Below are positions 34,945 to 48,265 of a stretch of DNA of 64,000 nt, one piece after another. The DNA is taken from positions 87,122 to 151,121 of the forward strand of contig NZ_JAAIXZ010000028.1 in the NCBI RefSeq assembly GCF_010894435.1, read 5' to 3'. This DNA is from Pyxidicoccus trucidator. GTDB taxonomy: Bacteria > Myxococcota > Myxococcia > Myxococcales > Myxococcaceae. Position 1 is the first letter of the stretch, and the number at the start of each line of letters is the position of its first letter. Under the pieces are notes generated by a model that saw only the letters and a program-made list of their open reading frames with translations, searched no databases and was not told the origin of the DNA. A program made the translations under genes and the position numbers.

Positions 34945-35227
34945 GGTTTCTCTCTCGTGTTCGGAGCGCGAGTTCCGTCATGCGAGAGCAGGGCCGTGCT
35001 CGCGTGCACGAGCCCTTTGCGCCGCGAAAAGTGGAGACCGGCGCGCAACACCGCGGTTCTGGGTGTTGCTTGCATGACCAACCCGAGAACGGACCCCTGC
35101 CGGGTTTTCCCTCACCGGCTTTCGAAAAAGGTCGAACGTGCGTAGGACAGAGCGCCCAGCGTCCTCGCCACGCACCTCGGCCAACTCCTCCACCACCACA
35201 CTGAAGCCTCGCACGCTCGCGGAGCGC

Positions 35228-36163
35228 TCAGGTCGTCCCCGTCTTCAGCGCGGGAGCATGCCGCAGCAGGCTGGAGCCACTGACGATGAGAATCCCGGTG
35301 AGCACCAACACGGCCCCCACGGCGAAGAAGCCGTCCGCATGCTCATTCAGCACCAGGATGCCCGCGCTGACGCCGAACAGGGGCGTCATGAAGGAGAAGA
35401 CCGACAGGTTGGAGGCGAGATACCGGCGCAGGAGCCAGAACCAGGTGAGGTAGCTGGCGAAACAGACGATGACGCCCTGGAACAGCAAGCTCGCCCACGC
35501 GATGGGGGCCATCGATATCGGGCCGGCCTGTCCGGTGAGCAGGGCCACCGGCAGCAGGAGCGCGACGCCGCCCACCAGCTGGTAGAGGAGCGTCTGGGTA
35601 GGCGGCGCATCAGACAGCGACGAGACACGAATCACCACGGTGGTGGCGCCCCAGGCCAGGCCCGCGAGCAGTCCCAGCGCATCGCCCCAGAGCACACCCG
35701 GGCTGATGCCTCCTTGGAGCCACCCGCCGCCAAAGGCCAGCGCGATGCCCGCGAAAGCCACGCCGATGCCCAACCACTGCGTTCGCCGCATCCGCTCGGA
35801 AGGCACCAGCCAGTGCAGGCCCAGCGCGGCGAAGACGGGGGACGTGTAGAGGAAGACGCCCATGTGCGAAGCGTGCGTGTGACGCAGCCCCTCGCCGACG
35901 AAGAGGAATTCCAGGGCGAAGAGCACACCCGCGAGAAGGCCAGGGCGCCAGGGGCCATGACGTAGGAGCCTCCGCTCGCCTTGCAGCCAGCACAGCAGCC
36001 CCACGAGCAGCGCCCCCACACCCGAGCGCACCGCCATCTGCATCAGGGACGGAATGTGGGGGGCGGCCAGCTTGACGGCCACCTGCTGCATGCCCCAGAT
36101 GCAGCACAGCACGAGCATGGTCACGAGCGCGAAGCCGTCCGCGGGTTTCCGATGAGAACTCAT
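35228..36163 (-). CDS. EamA/DMT-family transporter
   Basis: The 311-residue protein has ten predicted helices and two EamA-type halves, starting at VTMLVLCCIWGMQQVAVKLA and repeating at PGVLWGDALGLLAGLAWGAT. Members export amino acids, metabolites or drugs across the inner membrane. The ATG at 36163 has GAAGGA about seven bases upstream; the frame is open to 36268. It diverges from an AraC regulator over a 70-bp region, which suggests control by that regulator; the substrate is unknown. Confidence 0.85.
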   Translation of the reverse strand: MSSHRKPADGFALVTMLVLCCIWGMQQVAVKLAAPHIPSLMQMAVRSGVGALLVGLLCWLQGERRLLRHGPWRPGLLAGVLFALEFLFVGEGLRHTHASHMGVFLYTSPVFAALGLHWLVPSERMRRTQWLGIGVAFAGIALAFGGGWLQGGISPGVLWGDALGLLAGLAWGATTVVIRVSSLSDAPPTQTLLYQLVGGVALLLPVALLTGQAGPISMAPIAWASLLFQGVIVCFASYLTWFWLLRRYLASNLSVFSFMTPLFGVSAGILVLNEHADGFFAVGAVLVLTGILIVSGSSLLRHAPALKTGTT

Positions 36164-36233
36164 GCGAACATCCTTCGCATGGCGGAGCTGATTGATATAG
36201 CGAGACTCCGACAACCCATCCCGAGAAGGCGCC

Positions 36234-37019
36234 ATGGCGAAGCAGCTCCAGGTTCCTTTCACCTCCAAGCTCCCTCACCCCGTGTATTTCCGGACGGCAA
36301 GCCTGCCTGCCGCGGCGACGTATCCCCGGCATCGGCATCCCTGGGGTGAGTTCGTCTACGCGTTCAGCGGGGTGATGGAGCTGAAGCTGGCGGGCAGCCA
36401 CTACCTGGCGCCACCGCAGTACGGCATCTGGCTTCCACCCGACGTGGAGCATCGGGGAATGAACCGCTTCGAGGCGAGCCACTGCTCGCTCTACCTCGCG
36501 CAGGAGTGGTGCCGGGGACTGCCCAGGACGACGTGCGCGCTGGCGGTGAGTCCGCTGATGAAGTCATTGCTGGAGCACCTGCGCGCGAATGAACTGGCGC
36601 AGCCGCGCACGAGCGCCGAGCGCCGGCTGTTCCGGGTGCTCATCGACCAACTGACGCTGGCCCCCGCCCATGGGAGCTACCTGCCCATGTCCGACGACCC
36701 GCTCTTGGAGCCGGTCCTCACGGCACTCGAGCAACACCCGGAGGATGAACGCTCCCTGGCCGAGTGGGCTCGCGTGCTGCACACCACCGAGCGCACGCTG
36801 GAGCGGCGCTGTCAGCAACACCTGGGGCTGTCGTTCAGCGAGTGGCGCCAGCGGCTGCGCGTGGTCAAGGCGCTCGCGATGCTGGAGCAGGGCCAGTCGG
36901 TGGAGGCCATCGCGCTCGACCTGGGCTACAGCAGTGCCTCCGCCTTCATCGCGATGTTCCGGCGGATGACTGGCACCACGCCGGACAAGGCCCGCAGCCA
37001 CGGCTTCGTGGCCTCGTAA
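36234..37019 (+). CDS. AraC-family transcriptional regulator
   Basis: The 261-residue protein has an N-terminal cupin domain with metal-like His ligands in YPRHRHPWGEFVYAFSGVM and PPDVEHRGMN, and a C-terminal AraC helix-turn-helix domain, LAEWARVLHTTERTLERRCQ and EAIALDLGYSSASAFIAMFR. It probably senses a small molecule in the cupin and controls the divergent EamA transporter gene, a common arrangement for export pumps. Ligand is unknown. Confidence 0.9.
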   Translation: MAKQLQVPFTSKLPHPVYFRTASLPAAATYPRHRHPWGEFVYAFSGVMELKLAGSHYLAPPQYGIWLPPDVEHRGMNRFEASHCSLYLAQEWCRGLPRTTCALAVSPLMKSLLEHLRANELAQPRTSAERRLFRVLIDQLTLAPAHGSYLPMSDDPLLEPVLTALEQHPEDERSLAEWARVLHTTERTLERRCQQHLGLSFSEWRQRLRVVKALAMLEQGQSVEAIALDLGYSSASAFIAMFRRMTGTTPDKARSHGFVAS

Positions 37020-37052
37020 GCGGCCCCTCTGCGGCCTTATGCTGCGGGGCCG

Positions 37053-39839
<2,787 letters not shown>

Positions 39840-39865
39840 GCGGGAGCGGGAGAGGCCCGGGGCAG

Positions 39866-40417
39866 CTACGCCCGGATGCCATCGTTGTGGCGCGCGTTGA
39901 AGATGCTGATGCTGGCCTCCCGCTGCAGCTGCCGGAGCTGGCTGTACTCCGCCTCGTCAATCGTCCCGTCGGCCATCGCCTTGCCCTTGGCCTCCGCGAG
40001 CTTGGTCTGCTGCTCCAGCAGGGGGCCGGCCTCGCCGGCGCTGAGCGAGCCGTCACCCAGGCCCTTCTGGATGCGGTTGCGCTGGCCGGTCTGGTGGCCG
40101 TCGATGTTGGAGCCCCGCTGCTCGGGCGCGACGGGGCGCTCGGACGTGTTGTGCCGCTGCTCGAAGATGTCGCGGCTGGCGCCCCGCTGCAGCTGCCGCA
40201 GCTCCTTGCGCTCCTTTCCGTCAATCTTGCCGTCGGCCATCGCCTTGCCCTTCGCCTCCGCGATCTGGGCCTGCTTCGCCATCAGGCCGCTGGCCTCCTC
40301 GGAGGTGAGGGTTCCGTCACTGATGCCCTTCTGGATGCGGTTGTTCTGGTTGTCCTGGCGGGTGGCGAAGGAGGTCCGCTGAGCGTGGGAAGAAGCAGAA
40401 GAGCCGATGGCGCGCAT
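39866..40417 (-). CDS. protein with two duplicated EF-hand-like repeats
   Basis: The 183-residue protein has no signal peptide and contains two near-copies of about 80 residues: NRIQKGISDGTLTSEEA, then AEAKGKAMADGKIDGKER, repeated as NRIQKGLGDGSLSAGEA and AEAKGKAMADGTIDEAEY. Each unit has acidic loops like calcium-binding EF-hands (DGTLTSEE; DGKIDGKE). A role in calcium-dependent regulation is possible but unproven. The Ser/Gln/Arg-rich N-terminus may be disordered. It lies between the kinase gene and an FHA-sigma54 regulator gene. Confidence 0.7.
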   Translation of the reverse strand: MRAIGSSASSHAQRTSFATRQDNQNNRIQKGISDGTLTSEEASGLMAKQAQIAEAKGKAMADGKIDGKERKELRQLQRGASRDIFEQRHNTSERPVAPEQRGSNIDGHQTGQRNRIQKGLGDGSLSAGEAGPLLEQQTKLAEAKGKAMADGTIDEAEYSQLRQLQREASISIFNARHNDGIRA

Positions 40418-40609
40418 GGGGTTTGCCTTTCAGGTTCGCAGCGTCCGGAGGAGCGCTGGTGTGTGCCCATGCCTACTGCGAGGGGCGTGCCACACACGCA
40501 CCGGGCTTGCGGCACAAGGTGCGCTTCGTCTCTTCAGGGGTTTAGCGCGGGCGGCAGGGCACGCGGGCCCTGGCGGCGGGAGTCGTCCCTGGCGAGTCGC
40601 GTTGCCACC

Positions 40610-40627
40610 TGGCGACTGGAGTCGCCA
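40610..40627. repeat. palindrome with related short repeats downstream of the sigma54 activator
   Basis: TGGCGACT-GG-AGTCGCCA is a palindrome with 8-bp arms. Related words occur just before it: TGGCGAGTCGC and TGGCGGCGGGAGTCG. The spot is downstream of the activator gene at 40636 and upstream of the EF-hand-like gene, so it may be an operator or a transcript end. No T tract is seen. Confidence 0.45.
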
Positions 40628-40635
40628 CCCCGGGC

Positions 40636-42084
<1,449 letters not shown>

Positions 42085-43233
42085 TGCCGGGCTGGCGCAG
42101 CTCGGCCCTCATGACGCGCTCGAAGACCCGCTGATCCCTGGGGTAGGGGCTGGACTGGAGGAGCTCCAGGACGGCGAGGGCCTTGGGCTCTCCCTTCCTC
42201 TTGAGCCACAGCAGCCGGCCCGCGAAGTCGTCCGCGGAGAAGCGGTTCGGAGTCACCGGCCGGCTGGAGCCGTAGCGCATCGCATCGCGGCCGATGCAGT
42301 CCAGGTCCATGTTGAAGTTGCTGCGCGACCCGAAGCCGATGGAGCTGATGGACCCGCTGTCGCGGCGTACCTCGTGGCCGCCGTAGTCGATGCCGAGCTT
42401 GAAGTCGTTGCGCGCCTCACGGCGAGCCATGATGCCGATGGGGCCGTCGTTTCGCCCCGACGCGTCCAGCGACGCGGGCCGGGGTGTGCCAGCGCCGGAG
42501 CCCTTGGGGATGTTGCGAGGCTGGGCCACGGGGATGAGCATCCCTCCATCCGGCGGCGCCCGGCTGATGAGCCCGCGGAGCCGGTGGGGAGACATCACCT
42601 GTGGCCCGTTGGCCAGTGGATCCGAGATGCGGTAGTTGCCGTCGGGCGTCATCCCGCGCACCAGGATGTAGTGCGCGCTCCGCTCCCCCGTCTTCGGGTT
42701 GACCGACTCCACCTGGGCAATGAGCTTGTTTCCCTGGCGCAGGTGCTGTTGCAACTGGGTGTCCGTGTAGGAGCCGGACAACGCCGGGCCGCCCAGGGGG
42801 AGGCTGACGCGCTCGAGCATCTTCGTCAGGTCCTGGGGCGAGCTCCCTTTCCGGGACACCAGGCCCTCGGAGAGCTCCTGGATGAGCCGGGCATCACTCA
42901 GATTGCCCTGCCTGTTGGCCCCCCGGGCCAGCATCGCCACCACGGCGGGGCCACAAAAGGAGGCTCCGTTGACGTAGCCCTCGTTGGCACCGTCCGGGCG
43001 GAGCTGGTTGATGTGGGGGATGTTCAGCCAGTCGCGGCCCTTCGCGCCCCCCTTGTTCGCGACGGTGCTCTGGGTCGCGGACGGCTGGGTACGGGCAAGG
43101 CGAAGGTCCACGGGTCCGCTCCTCTTCCATCACTCCACCCAGGTATTGTCGCAAGGAGGCGCACAAGGTTGCCTGTCGTGTGTACGAGTGCGCTTGGGTG
43201 TCCTGATGTCGCGGGTTTCCCGTATCCCGCCGT

Positions 43234-44844
43234 TCAGGAAATTTGCACCCCCGGTGCCATCGACATCCTGAACCACAGGTGGAGCGTGGTCTGCCCGTTG
43301 GCGGGCAGCTCCACCTTCCAGGTGACGAAGCCGTTCTCGTCGAGCACGGGCTCGCCGGTGGTCTTCTTCGTGTCCAGCTCCACCTTCACGTGCTCGATTT
43401 CCGCCACGGGGATGCGCTCGGTGACGGTGACGGTGCGCGCCTCGCCGGACAGGTTGGACAGGTAGATGAGCCGGTGCAGGGTGTGCTCGGTCCACTTGCT
43501 CACCGGGTTCACCTCCTCGCGGTGCTTCTTGTCCTCGCGCTGGATGCGGATGGCGTCGTCCGGGCCGAAGCTCAGCTCGAACTTCTCCTGGGGCGCCACG
43601 AACAGCGTCTGTGTCCAGCCCACGAAGCCGTTGTCGCGCAGCAGCTCCACCGGGCCCGCCAGCACCGGGCTGGCGGAGGTGTTGCGCGCCACCGCCCGGA
43701 GGAAGGCCTTGGCCTCCAGCTCCGGGAAGGCCACCAGCTCCGAGCGGGCCGCGTCCTCGAAGGTGAAGAGCGGCACGACGTTGGGCCGCCCGTCCGAGGG
43801 GACGGTGTTCTTCCCGGGCGCCCGCAGGTTGCGCGTCTCGCCGCCGTCGTCCACGCCCGGCAGGTCCACGGTGGCCGGCGCGGAGCCCTTCGCGGGAGCG
43901 CTGCCCAGGCCGGCCTTCTGCACCGCCACCTGGCGCGCCTGCACCAGCACCGTCTCGTTCTTCTTCTTCACGGTGAGCAGGTCGTCGCCCAGCAGCGGCG
44001 GCTCGATTCCCAGCGAGGAGCGCGCCGTGGAGAAATGGAGGTCCACGTCCTTCCAGTCCTCGCCCGTGTCCTGCCACACCGCGGCGGACGCGGTGAAGCG
44101 CACCTGCCCGCCCTCCACCAGCCGGGCCGTGTGCAGCGGCCGCCACATGGCATTGGGCACCACATAGTCGATGTGGACCTCCACCTCGCCGTCGGCGCTG
44201 GCCAGCAGGTCCGCCTCCAGCCAGGACACCACCTGGTGGTCCACGCGGTCCATCGCCTGCCGCTGGCGCGCCACCGCGGTCAGCTCTTCCGACAGCCGCT
44301 CCATCGTGAAGCTGGCCTGGAGTGCCTCCTCGCGCAGCTGGCGGGCCCGGCGGAACATCGCGTCGAAGGTGTCCTGCCACTGGGCCGCGGTGCCCATGCC
44401 CCAGCCGGCGTCCTCGGGGATTTCGCCGGCGCCCAGGACCAGCATGTTGCCCACGCGCTCGAAGCGAAGCCTGCCGCGCACCTGGTCCTCGAGCACCTGT
44501 CCGTACTCGCGCTGGAGGGCGCGCAGCCGCTCCTCCAGGAGGCGGGCGGCCTCCGGCCTGTCCGCGGTGCGGATGCGCAGGGCCCGGCGGAGGCGGGCGT
44601 CCGCCACCCGCGCGGGGCCGGAGCGCACCTCGGCGCGCAGGGACACGTCCTGCAGCACGGGCGCGATGCCCGGGAGCACGACACGGTTCTGCCCGGCGCG
44701 CACGCGCACGGTGCCCTGGCGCGTCACCTGCGCGCGGTCCTCCAGCAGCGTCACGCCGCGCACCGGCGCGTCCAGCCGCGTGGCCCCGGTGGGCAGCGGG
44801 GGTTCCTGGCGCTCCACACCCTGCGTCTGAATCTCCGTGCTCAT
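43234..44844 (-). CDS. DUF4139 domain protein (second of a tandem pair)
   Basis: The 536-residue protein starts MSTEIQTQGVERQEPPLPTG one base after the previous gene's stop. The N-terminal part (GVTLLEDRAQVTRQG) resembles the DUF4140 N-domain and the later regions VDYVVPNAMWRPLHTARLVE-like and NTSASPVLAGPVELLRDNGF resemble DUF4139, the MuiA-type family. It has a coiled-coil linker and no signal peptide. Function is not known; MuiA homologues affect mucoidy in Pseudomonas. The two neighbours are clearly related paralogues. Confidence 0.78.
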   Translation of the reverse strand: MSTEIQTQGVERQEPPLPTGATRLDAPVRGVTLLEDRAQVTRQGTVRVRAGQNRVVLPGIAPVLQDVSLRAEVRSGPARVADARLRRALRIRTADRPEAARLLEERLRALQREYGQVLEDQVRGRLRFERVGNMLVLGAGEIPEDAGWGMGTAAQWQDTFDAMFRRARQLREEALQASFTMERLSEELTAVARQRQAMDRVDHQVVSWLEADLLASADGEVEVHIDYVVPNAMWRPLHTARLVEGGQVRFTASAAVWQDTGEDWKDVDLHFSTARSSLGIEPPLLGDDLLTVKKKNETVLVQARQVAVQKAGLGSAPAKGSAPATVDLPGVDDGGETRNLRAPGKNTVPSDGRPNVVPLFTFEDAARSELVAFPELEAKAFLRAVARNTSASPVLAGPVELLRDNGFVGWTQTLFVAPQEKFELSFGPDDAIRIQREDKKHREEVNPVSKWTEHTLHRLIYLSNLSGEARTVTVTERIPVAEIEHVKVELDTKKTTGEPVLDENGFVTWKVELPANGQTTLHLWFRMSMAPGVQIS

Positions 44845-44845
44845 G

Positions 44846-47047
44846 TCAGGCCTCGCGGCGGTTGCCGCCCTCGAGCTCGTTGTTGGCATACAGCTTCACC
44901 ACGTACTGCGCGGAGAGCTGCTGTGTCTGGTTGGCCGGCACGGTGAGGCGCCAGCGCCGCCCGCCCTCCAGCGCCTTGCTGCCGCGCTCCTGCTGCGTGT
45001 AGGGCTCCCACGCCGGGGTGACGGTGCCCTCTTCCACCACCACCTCCGCGTCGGGCGCGGGCTGGGGAATGCGCTCGCGGACCTCGCAGGTGATGTCCCG
45101 GTCCAGGTTGTTGGCCAGGTCGATGGTGAGGTCGTGCCACAGCTCCGTCGTCGCCACGATTTTGGAGCCGCTGCGCTGCTCGCGGTAGCGGGTGTTGCGC
45201 GCGCAGCGGATGGCCTGCTCCACGCCCAGGCCCAGCTTGAAGTTGCCGCGGGGGGCCACGGTGGGCAGGGTGGTGGACAGCACGTACTCGCCGCCCACGT
45301 ACACCTCGGCGGGGCCGGCCAGCATGGGGGCGGGCAGCGGGTTGTTCACCTCGGCCTGCCGGTAGACGTTCGAGTCCTCCCGGGGCACGGCCACGTAGAG
45401 GACACTGGCGTCGCCGGTGCGCGCGCCCAGCGCCACGGAGTGGAAGACGCCGTCCGAGGGGACGTCCACGGTGGCCTCGGCCGTGTAGCTGAAGTCGAAG
45501 CGGCTGGAGGCGTTCCTCACGTCGGCGGTGCCGCCGGGCAGCGGCGTGGAGGCCATGCCCTGGGCGAGTGCCTCCGCCCCGGCCACCGCCGCCATGACGT
45601 CGAACGTCACCTCCACCTGGAAGCGCGCCAGCGTCTCCAGGTAGAAGCGGCGCGCATCCATGGGCTGGAGCCGGTTGCGGTGCGCCCCGTCCGACGCGGG
45701 GGCGAGCCGCAGGTGCGTGAAGACCACCGCCTCCAGGCCGGCCTGCGTGGGCCCGGCGCCATACCCCGGAGCGGGCCCGCCCCGGTCCATCTTCTTGGAC
45801 ATCTCCTTGCGGCGCGCGGGCGCCCCGGCGGAGGCGGGCATCAGGCTCCTGGGCGCGGGACGAGGAGGGGCCAGGGAAGCCTCGACCGGCATGGGCTCAT
45901 CGAGCAGCTCCTCCTCATCCCGGGCGGCATAGGACTTCATCGAGGGGGCGGCGAGCCGCTCCTCGGCCTCGTCGTCGCCGGCCTCGCTCATGAAGGCGTC
46001 CATGTCCGGTTCCGACGGGACGGGGGGCTCCAGGCTCTCGAGGTCCACGGGCTCGCTGAGGGCGGGAAGAGGGAAGGGTGAAGGTGAAGGCAGGATGCGC
46101 AGCAGCGCCTGCCTGTCCCGGTCGAAGTCGGAGAAGAGCGAAGCCGCGCCCTGCGGCGGCGGCCGGAAGCCCGCGCGTGCGGGGGGCGGGGGCTGCGCGC
46201 GGCCGATGCGGATGGAGGACAGCTCCGGCAGCTCCGTCCAGCTCAGCGGGGCGGCGGTGGAGAGCACCAGCTTCACCCCGCTCCAGTCTTCTCCAGAGTG
46301 CTGGCCGATGAGGGCGCGCATCACCAGCTCCATCTGCCGGCAGTCCCGCGTCAGGCGGCACTGGTAGCTGGGCGCCCAGCGAGCGCCAGGAACGAAGTAC
46401 TCCACGGAGAGGCTCGCGCGGGAGAGCGCGGGGCCCTGATGGCGCAGCTGCACATGCACGGACTTGTAGAGGTCCTGGGCCGTCACCTGCCGCGCGGTGG
46501 AGGCCAGGGCCAGCCGCTGCTCGAGGACGGCCACCTCCTCGCGCAGCGTGCGGAGCTGCTCGCCCAGGGTGCGCATCTCCGCGAGCCGGGCCTGTGCCCC
46601 GTCATGGGTGAACTGCTCCAGCGCCATGCGCGCGCCCAGCGGCGAGGGCGGTGGTGGCTTGCCCTCCTCGGGCTTCGGGCGCGGGGGCACGGTGATGCCG
46701 CCGAAGACGTTCAGCTCCCACTGGCGCTGGCGGATGTGGCTCTCCACCGTCCTGGCCTGTTGGCGCAGCGTGCGCAGGGCGGCCTGGTCCACCGTCTCCA
46801 GGGGCGCCTCGCGGGGCGGCAGCCACAGGCCCACGCGCACGTTCGTGGCCGTGAGGTCCGCGCCATCGCCACCGGAGGACAGCACCCGCACGCGCACCGT
46901 GGGGTCGAACAGTGCCAGCGGCAGCCGGGGGATTTCCAGCTCCCCGGGCGCGCGGCCCTCGGGGCAGTCCAGCGTCAGCAGCCGCGTCACCCGCGCGCCC
47001 TTCTGGTAGAGCGTCACGGTGTCGATGCGGGATTCCACGACGGGCAT
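44846..47047 (-). CDS. DUF4140/DUF4139 MuiA-like protein
   Basis: The 733-residue protein begins MPVVESRIDTVTLYQKGARV, typical of the DUF4140 N-domain of MuiA-like proteins, followed by a helical coiled coil and DUF4139 strands (LSVEYFVPGARWAPSYQCRL). A long Pro/Ala/Glu-rich insert occurs in the middle at about 300-400, with ARKEMSKKMDRGG. The next gene, also DUF4139, follows after one base, so both make an operon. Location is probably cytoplasmic as no signal is seen. The insert is unlike the family norm. Confidence 0.8.
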   Translation of the reverse strand: MPVVESRIDTVTLYQKGARVTRLLTLDCPEGRAPGELEIPRLPLALFDPTVRVRVLSSGGDGADLTATNVRVGLWLPPREAPLETVDQAALRTLRQQARTVESHIRQRQWELNVFGGITVPPRPKPEEGKPPPPSPLGARMALEQFTHDGAQARLAEMRTLGEQLRTLREEVAVLEQRLALASTARQVTAQDLYKSVHVQLRHQGPALSRASLSVEYFVPGARWAPSYQCRLTRDCRQMELVMRALIGQHSGEDWSGVKLVLSTAAPLSWTELPELSSIRIGRAQPPPPARAGFRPPPQGAASLFSDFDRDRQALLRILPSPSPFPLPALSEPVDLESLEPPVPSEPDMDAFMSEAGDDEAEERLAAPSMKSYAARDEEELLDEPMPVEASLAPPRPAPRSLMPASAGAPARRKEMSKKMDRGGPAPGYGAGPTQAGLEAVVFTHLRLAPASDGAHRNRLQPMDARRFYLETLARFQVEVTFDVMAAVAGAEALAQGMASTPLPGGTADVRNASSRFDFSYTAEATVDVPSDGVFHSVALGARTGDASVLYVAVPREDSNVYRQAEVNNPLPAPMLAGPAEVYVGGEYVLSTTLPTVAPRGNFKLGLGVEQAIRCARNTRYREQRSGSKIVATTELWHDLTIDLANNLDRDITCEVRERIPQPAPDAEVVVEEGTVTPAWEPYTQQERGSKALEGGRRWRLTVPANQTQQLSAQYVVKLYANNELEGGNRREA

Positions 47048-47412
47048 CGGTGCTCCCGGTCAAAGGTGGGGGCCGACGGCTCGTTGCCCGTCGGCACACG
47101 CCCACTTTCGTCCGGAACGGCCAGTGGCCACAAGGTGATGCGCGGCGCCGCGCGCGCTCCGGCTGCCCTGGAGCGCGGGCCTCCAGGGGACTGAGGCTGC
47201 CCCGACGACTTCTACCTGCGGTGCTCGGAATGGCGTCGGCGCTCGATGGGATTGCAGACGACAGAGGCAGGAAGTTGAAGTTCCTGGAAACCATCTATTT
47301 CCAATCAAGCCAGATTGGTGCGCTGATTTTGAATTTAATTTGTCTATAATTGAATTTGAATTACCACCATTGCTGACGTTGCCATCTGGCTCTACCGCCC
47401 ACAGGAGTTTCC
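47048..47412. other. AT-richer promoter region
   Basis: This 365-bp gap has no gene. Positions about 47280-47370 are clearly richer in A and T than the rest of the window, with runs such as TTGAATTTAATTTGTC. It is upstream of both the DUF4139 pair (minus) and a secreted-protein gene (plus). Confidence 0.6.
47345..47350 (+). promoter_or_regulatory. TATAAT -10-like box
   Basis: A perfect TATAAT lies in the AT-rich stretch 63 bp before the ATG of the secreted-protein gene. No good -35 box at 16-18 bp is seen (only weak CTGATT at 47323-47328), so the promoter call is tentative. Confidence 0.4.
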
Positions 47413-47952
47413 ATGTTCAGAATCCCGTTCGCCTGGCTCTTCGCCGCAATGTTCATGGCGCTGGTCCCCGTTACTTCACATGCGCAGATCCTGGAGTTCC
47501 GCTGCAGCGTGGACTCGTTGACATCGGCCCAGGCGCTTGCGCGTCTCGAGTGGGCCCGCAAGTGCGCGTTATTGACCAACACGGACGGTTCAGAGTCTTT
47601 CAACGCGTCGAAGGATTACCGGGAGCTCAACACGAACCGGTTGTTCCTGGGGCAGTTCGGCAGCTATAGCGTGAACTCCAACTACGCGATTTGCCGATAC
47701 GCACCGACGCCCGTGTACTCGCAGTTCCGGGAGACCTCGGGCGCGACGATAGACTTCTGGAAGTGGTCGCACACGGTGCAACGGCCCCGGCCACTCTATC
47801 CCATCTATGAGACCACGGTGATGGCAGGTTCCGGGACCCAGCTCTTCCCGTCACCCACGCTGGGAGGGTGCAATCTCTATACAAACAAGTCAGGCACCAC
47901 CCTGTACACCGGGAGCAACTTCTACATGGTGGCATTCTGCGAATCGAACTGA
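47413..47952 (+). CDS. secreted protein of unknown function
   Basis: The 179-residue protein has a classic signal peptide with cleavage after TSHA (MALVPVTSHA). The mature part contains aromatic residues and five cysteines (FRCSVDSL, RKCALL, AICRYA, GGCNLY, AFCESN). I do not recognise a family. AGGAG precedes the ATG. The region upstream is AT-rich with a TATAAT box, unlike the surrounding DNA, which may point to recent acquisition or strong expression. Confidence 0.7.
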   Translation: MFRIPFAWLFAAMFMALVPVTSHAQILEFRCSVDSLTSAQALARLEWARKCALLTNTDGSESFNASKDYRELNTNRLFLGQFGSYSVNSNYAICRYAPTPVYSQFRETSGATIDFWKWSHTVQRPRPLYPIYETTVMAGSGTQLFPSPTLGGCNLYTNKSGTTLYTGSNFYMVAFCESN

Positions 47953-48265
47953 TGCTGATGCCGTGCCCCCCGACGTGCCCCCGGGGCGGTACACGCCCCA
48001 TGTGGGGCTGGGCTGCCGGAACGCGTACCAACGGTGCCAGCGCGGCGATGCTCACGGTGCGGATTCCTCGCGAGCAGCAGCTCATTGCGGGGCTGTTCGC
48101 CACGAAGGGGACGATGCCATCCTCCTCGTGGGCGTCACGTTCAACGCGCTAATCCACGGCAACACCACGACCAATCCAGCACGAGCGACGTTCGTTCCGA
48201 GCGCAGCCCGCACTTGAGGGAGAGTGTGGTACGAGAGGTCTGTTGCTGGAAAACGGAGGCTCGTT
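47953..48265. other. intergenic region with decayed coding fragment
   Basis: This 313-bp region has no intact gene. A plus-strand frame at 47963-48217 includes EGDDAILLVGVTFNALIHGN, which could be a relic, but I cannot tie it to a family. Confidence 0.3.

Noticed and set aside
40560..40627. sigma54 promoter on the minus strand before the EF-hand-like gene
   Set aside because: TGGCAACGCGACTCGC has GG and GC boxes, but the spacing is one base too long for the -24/-12 consensus.
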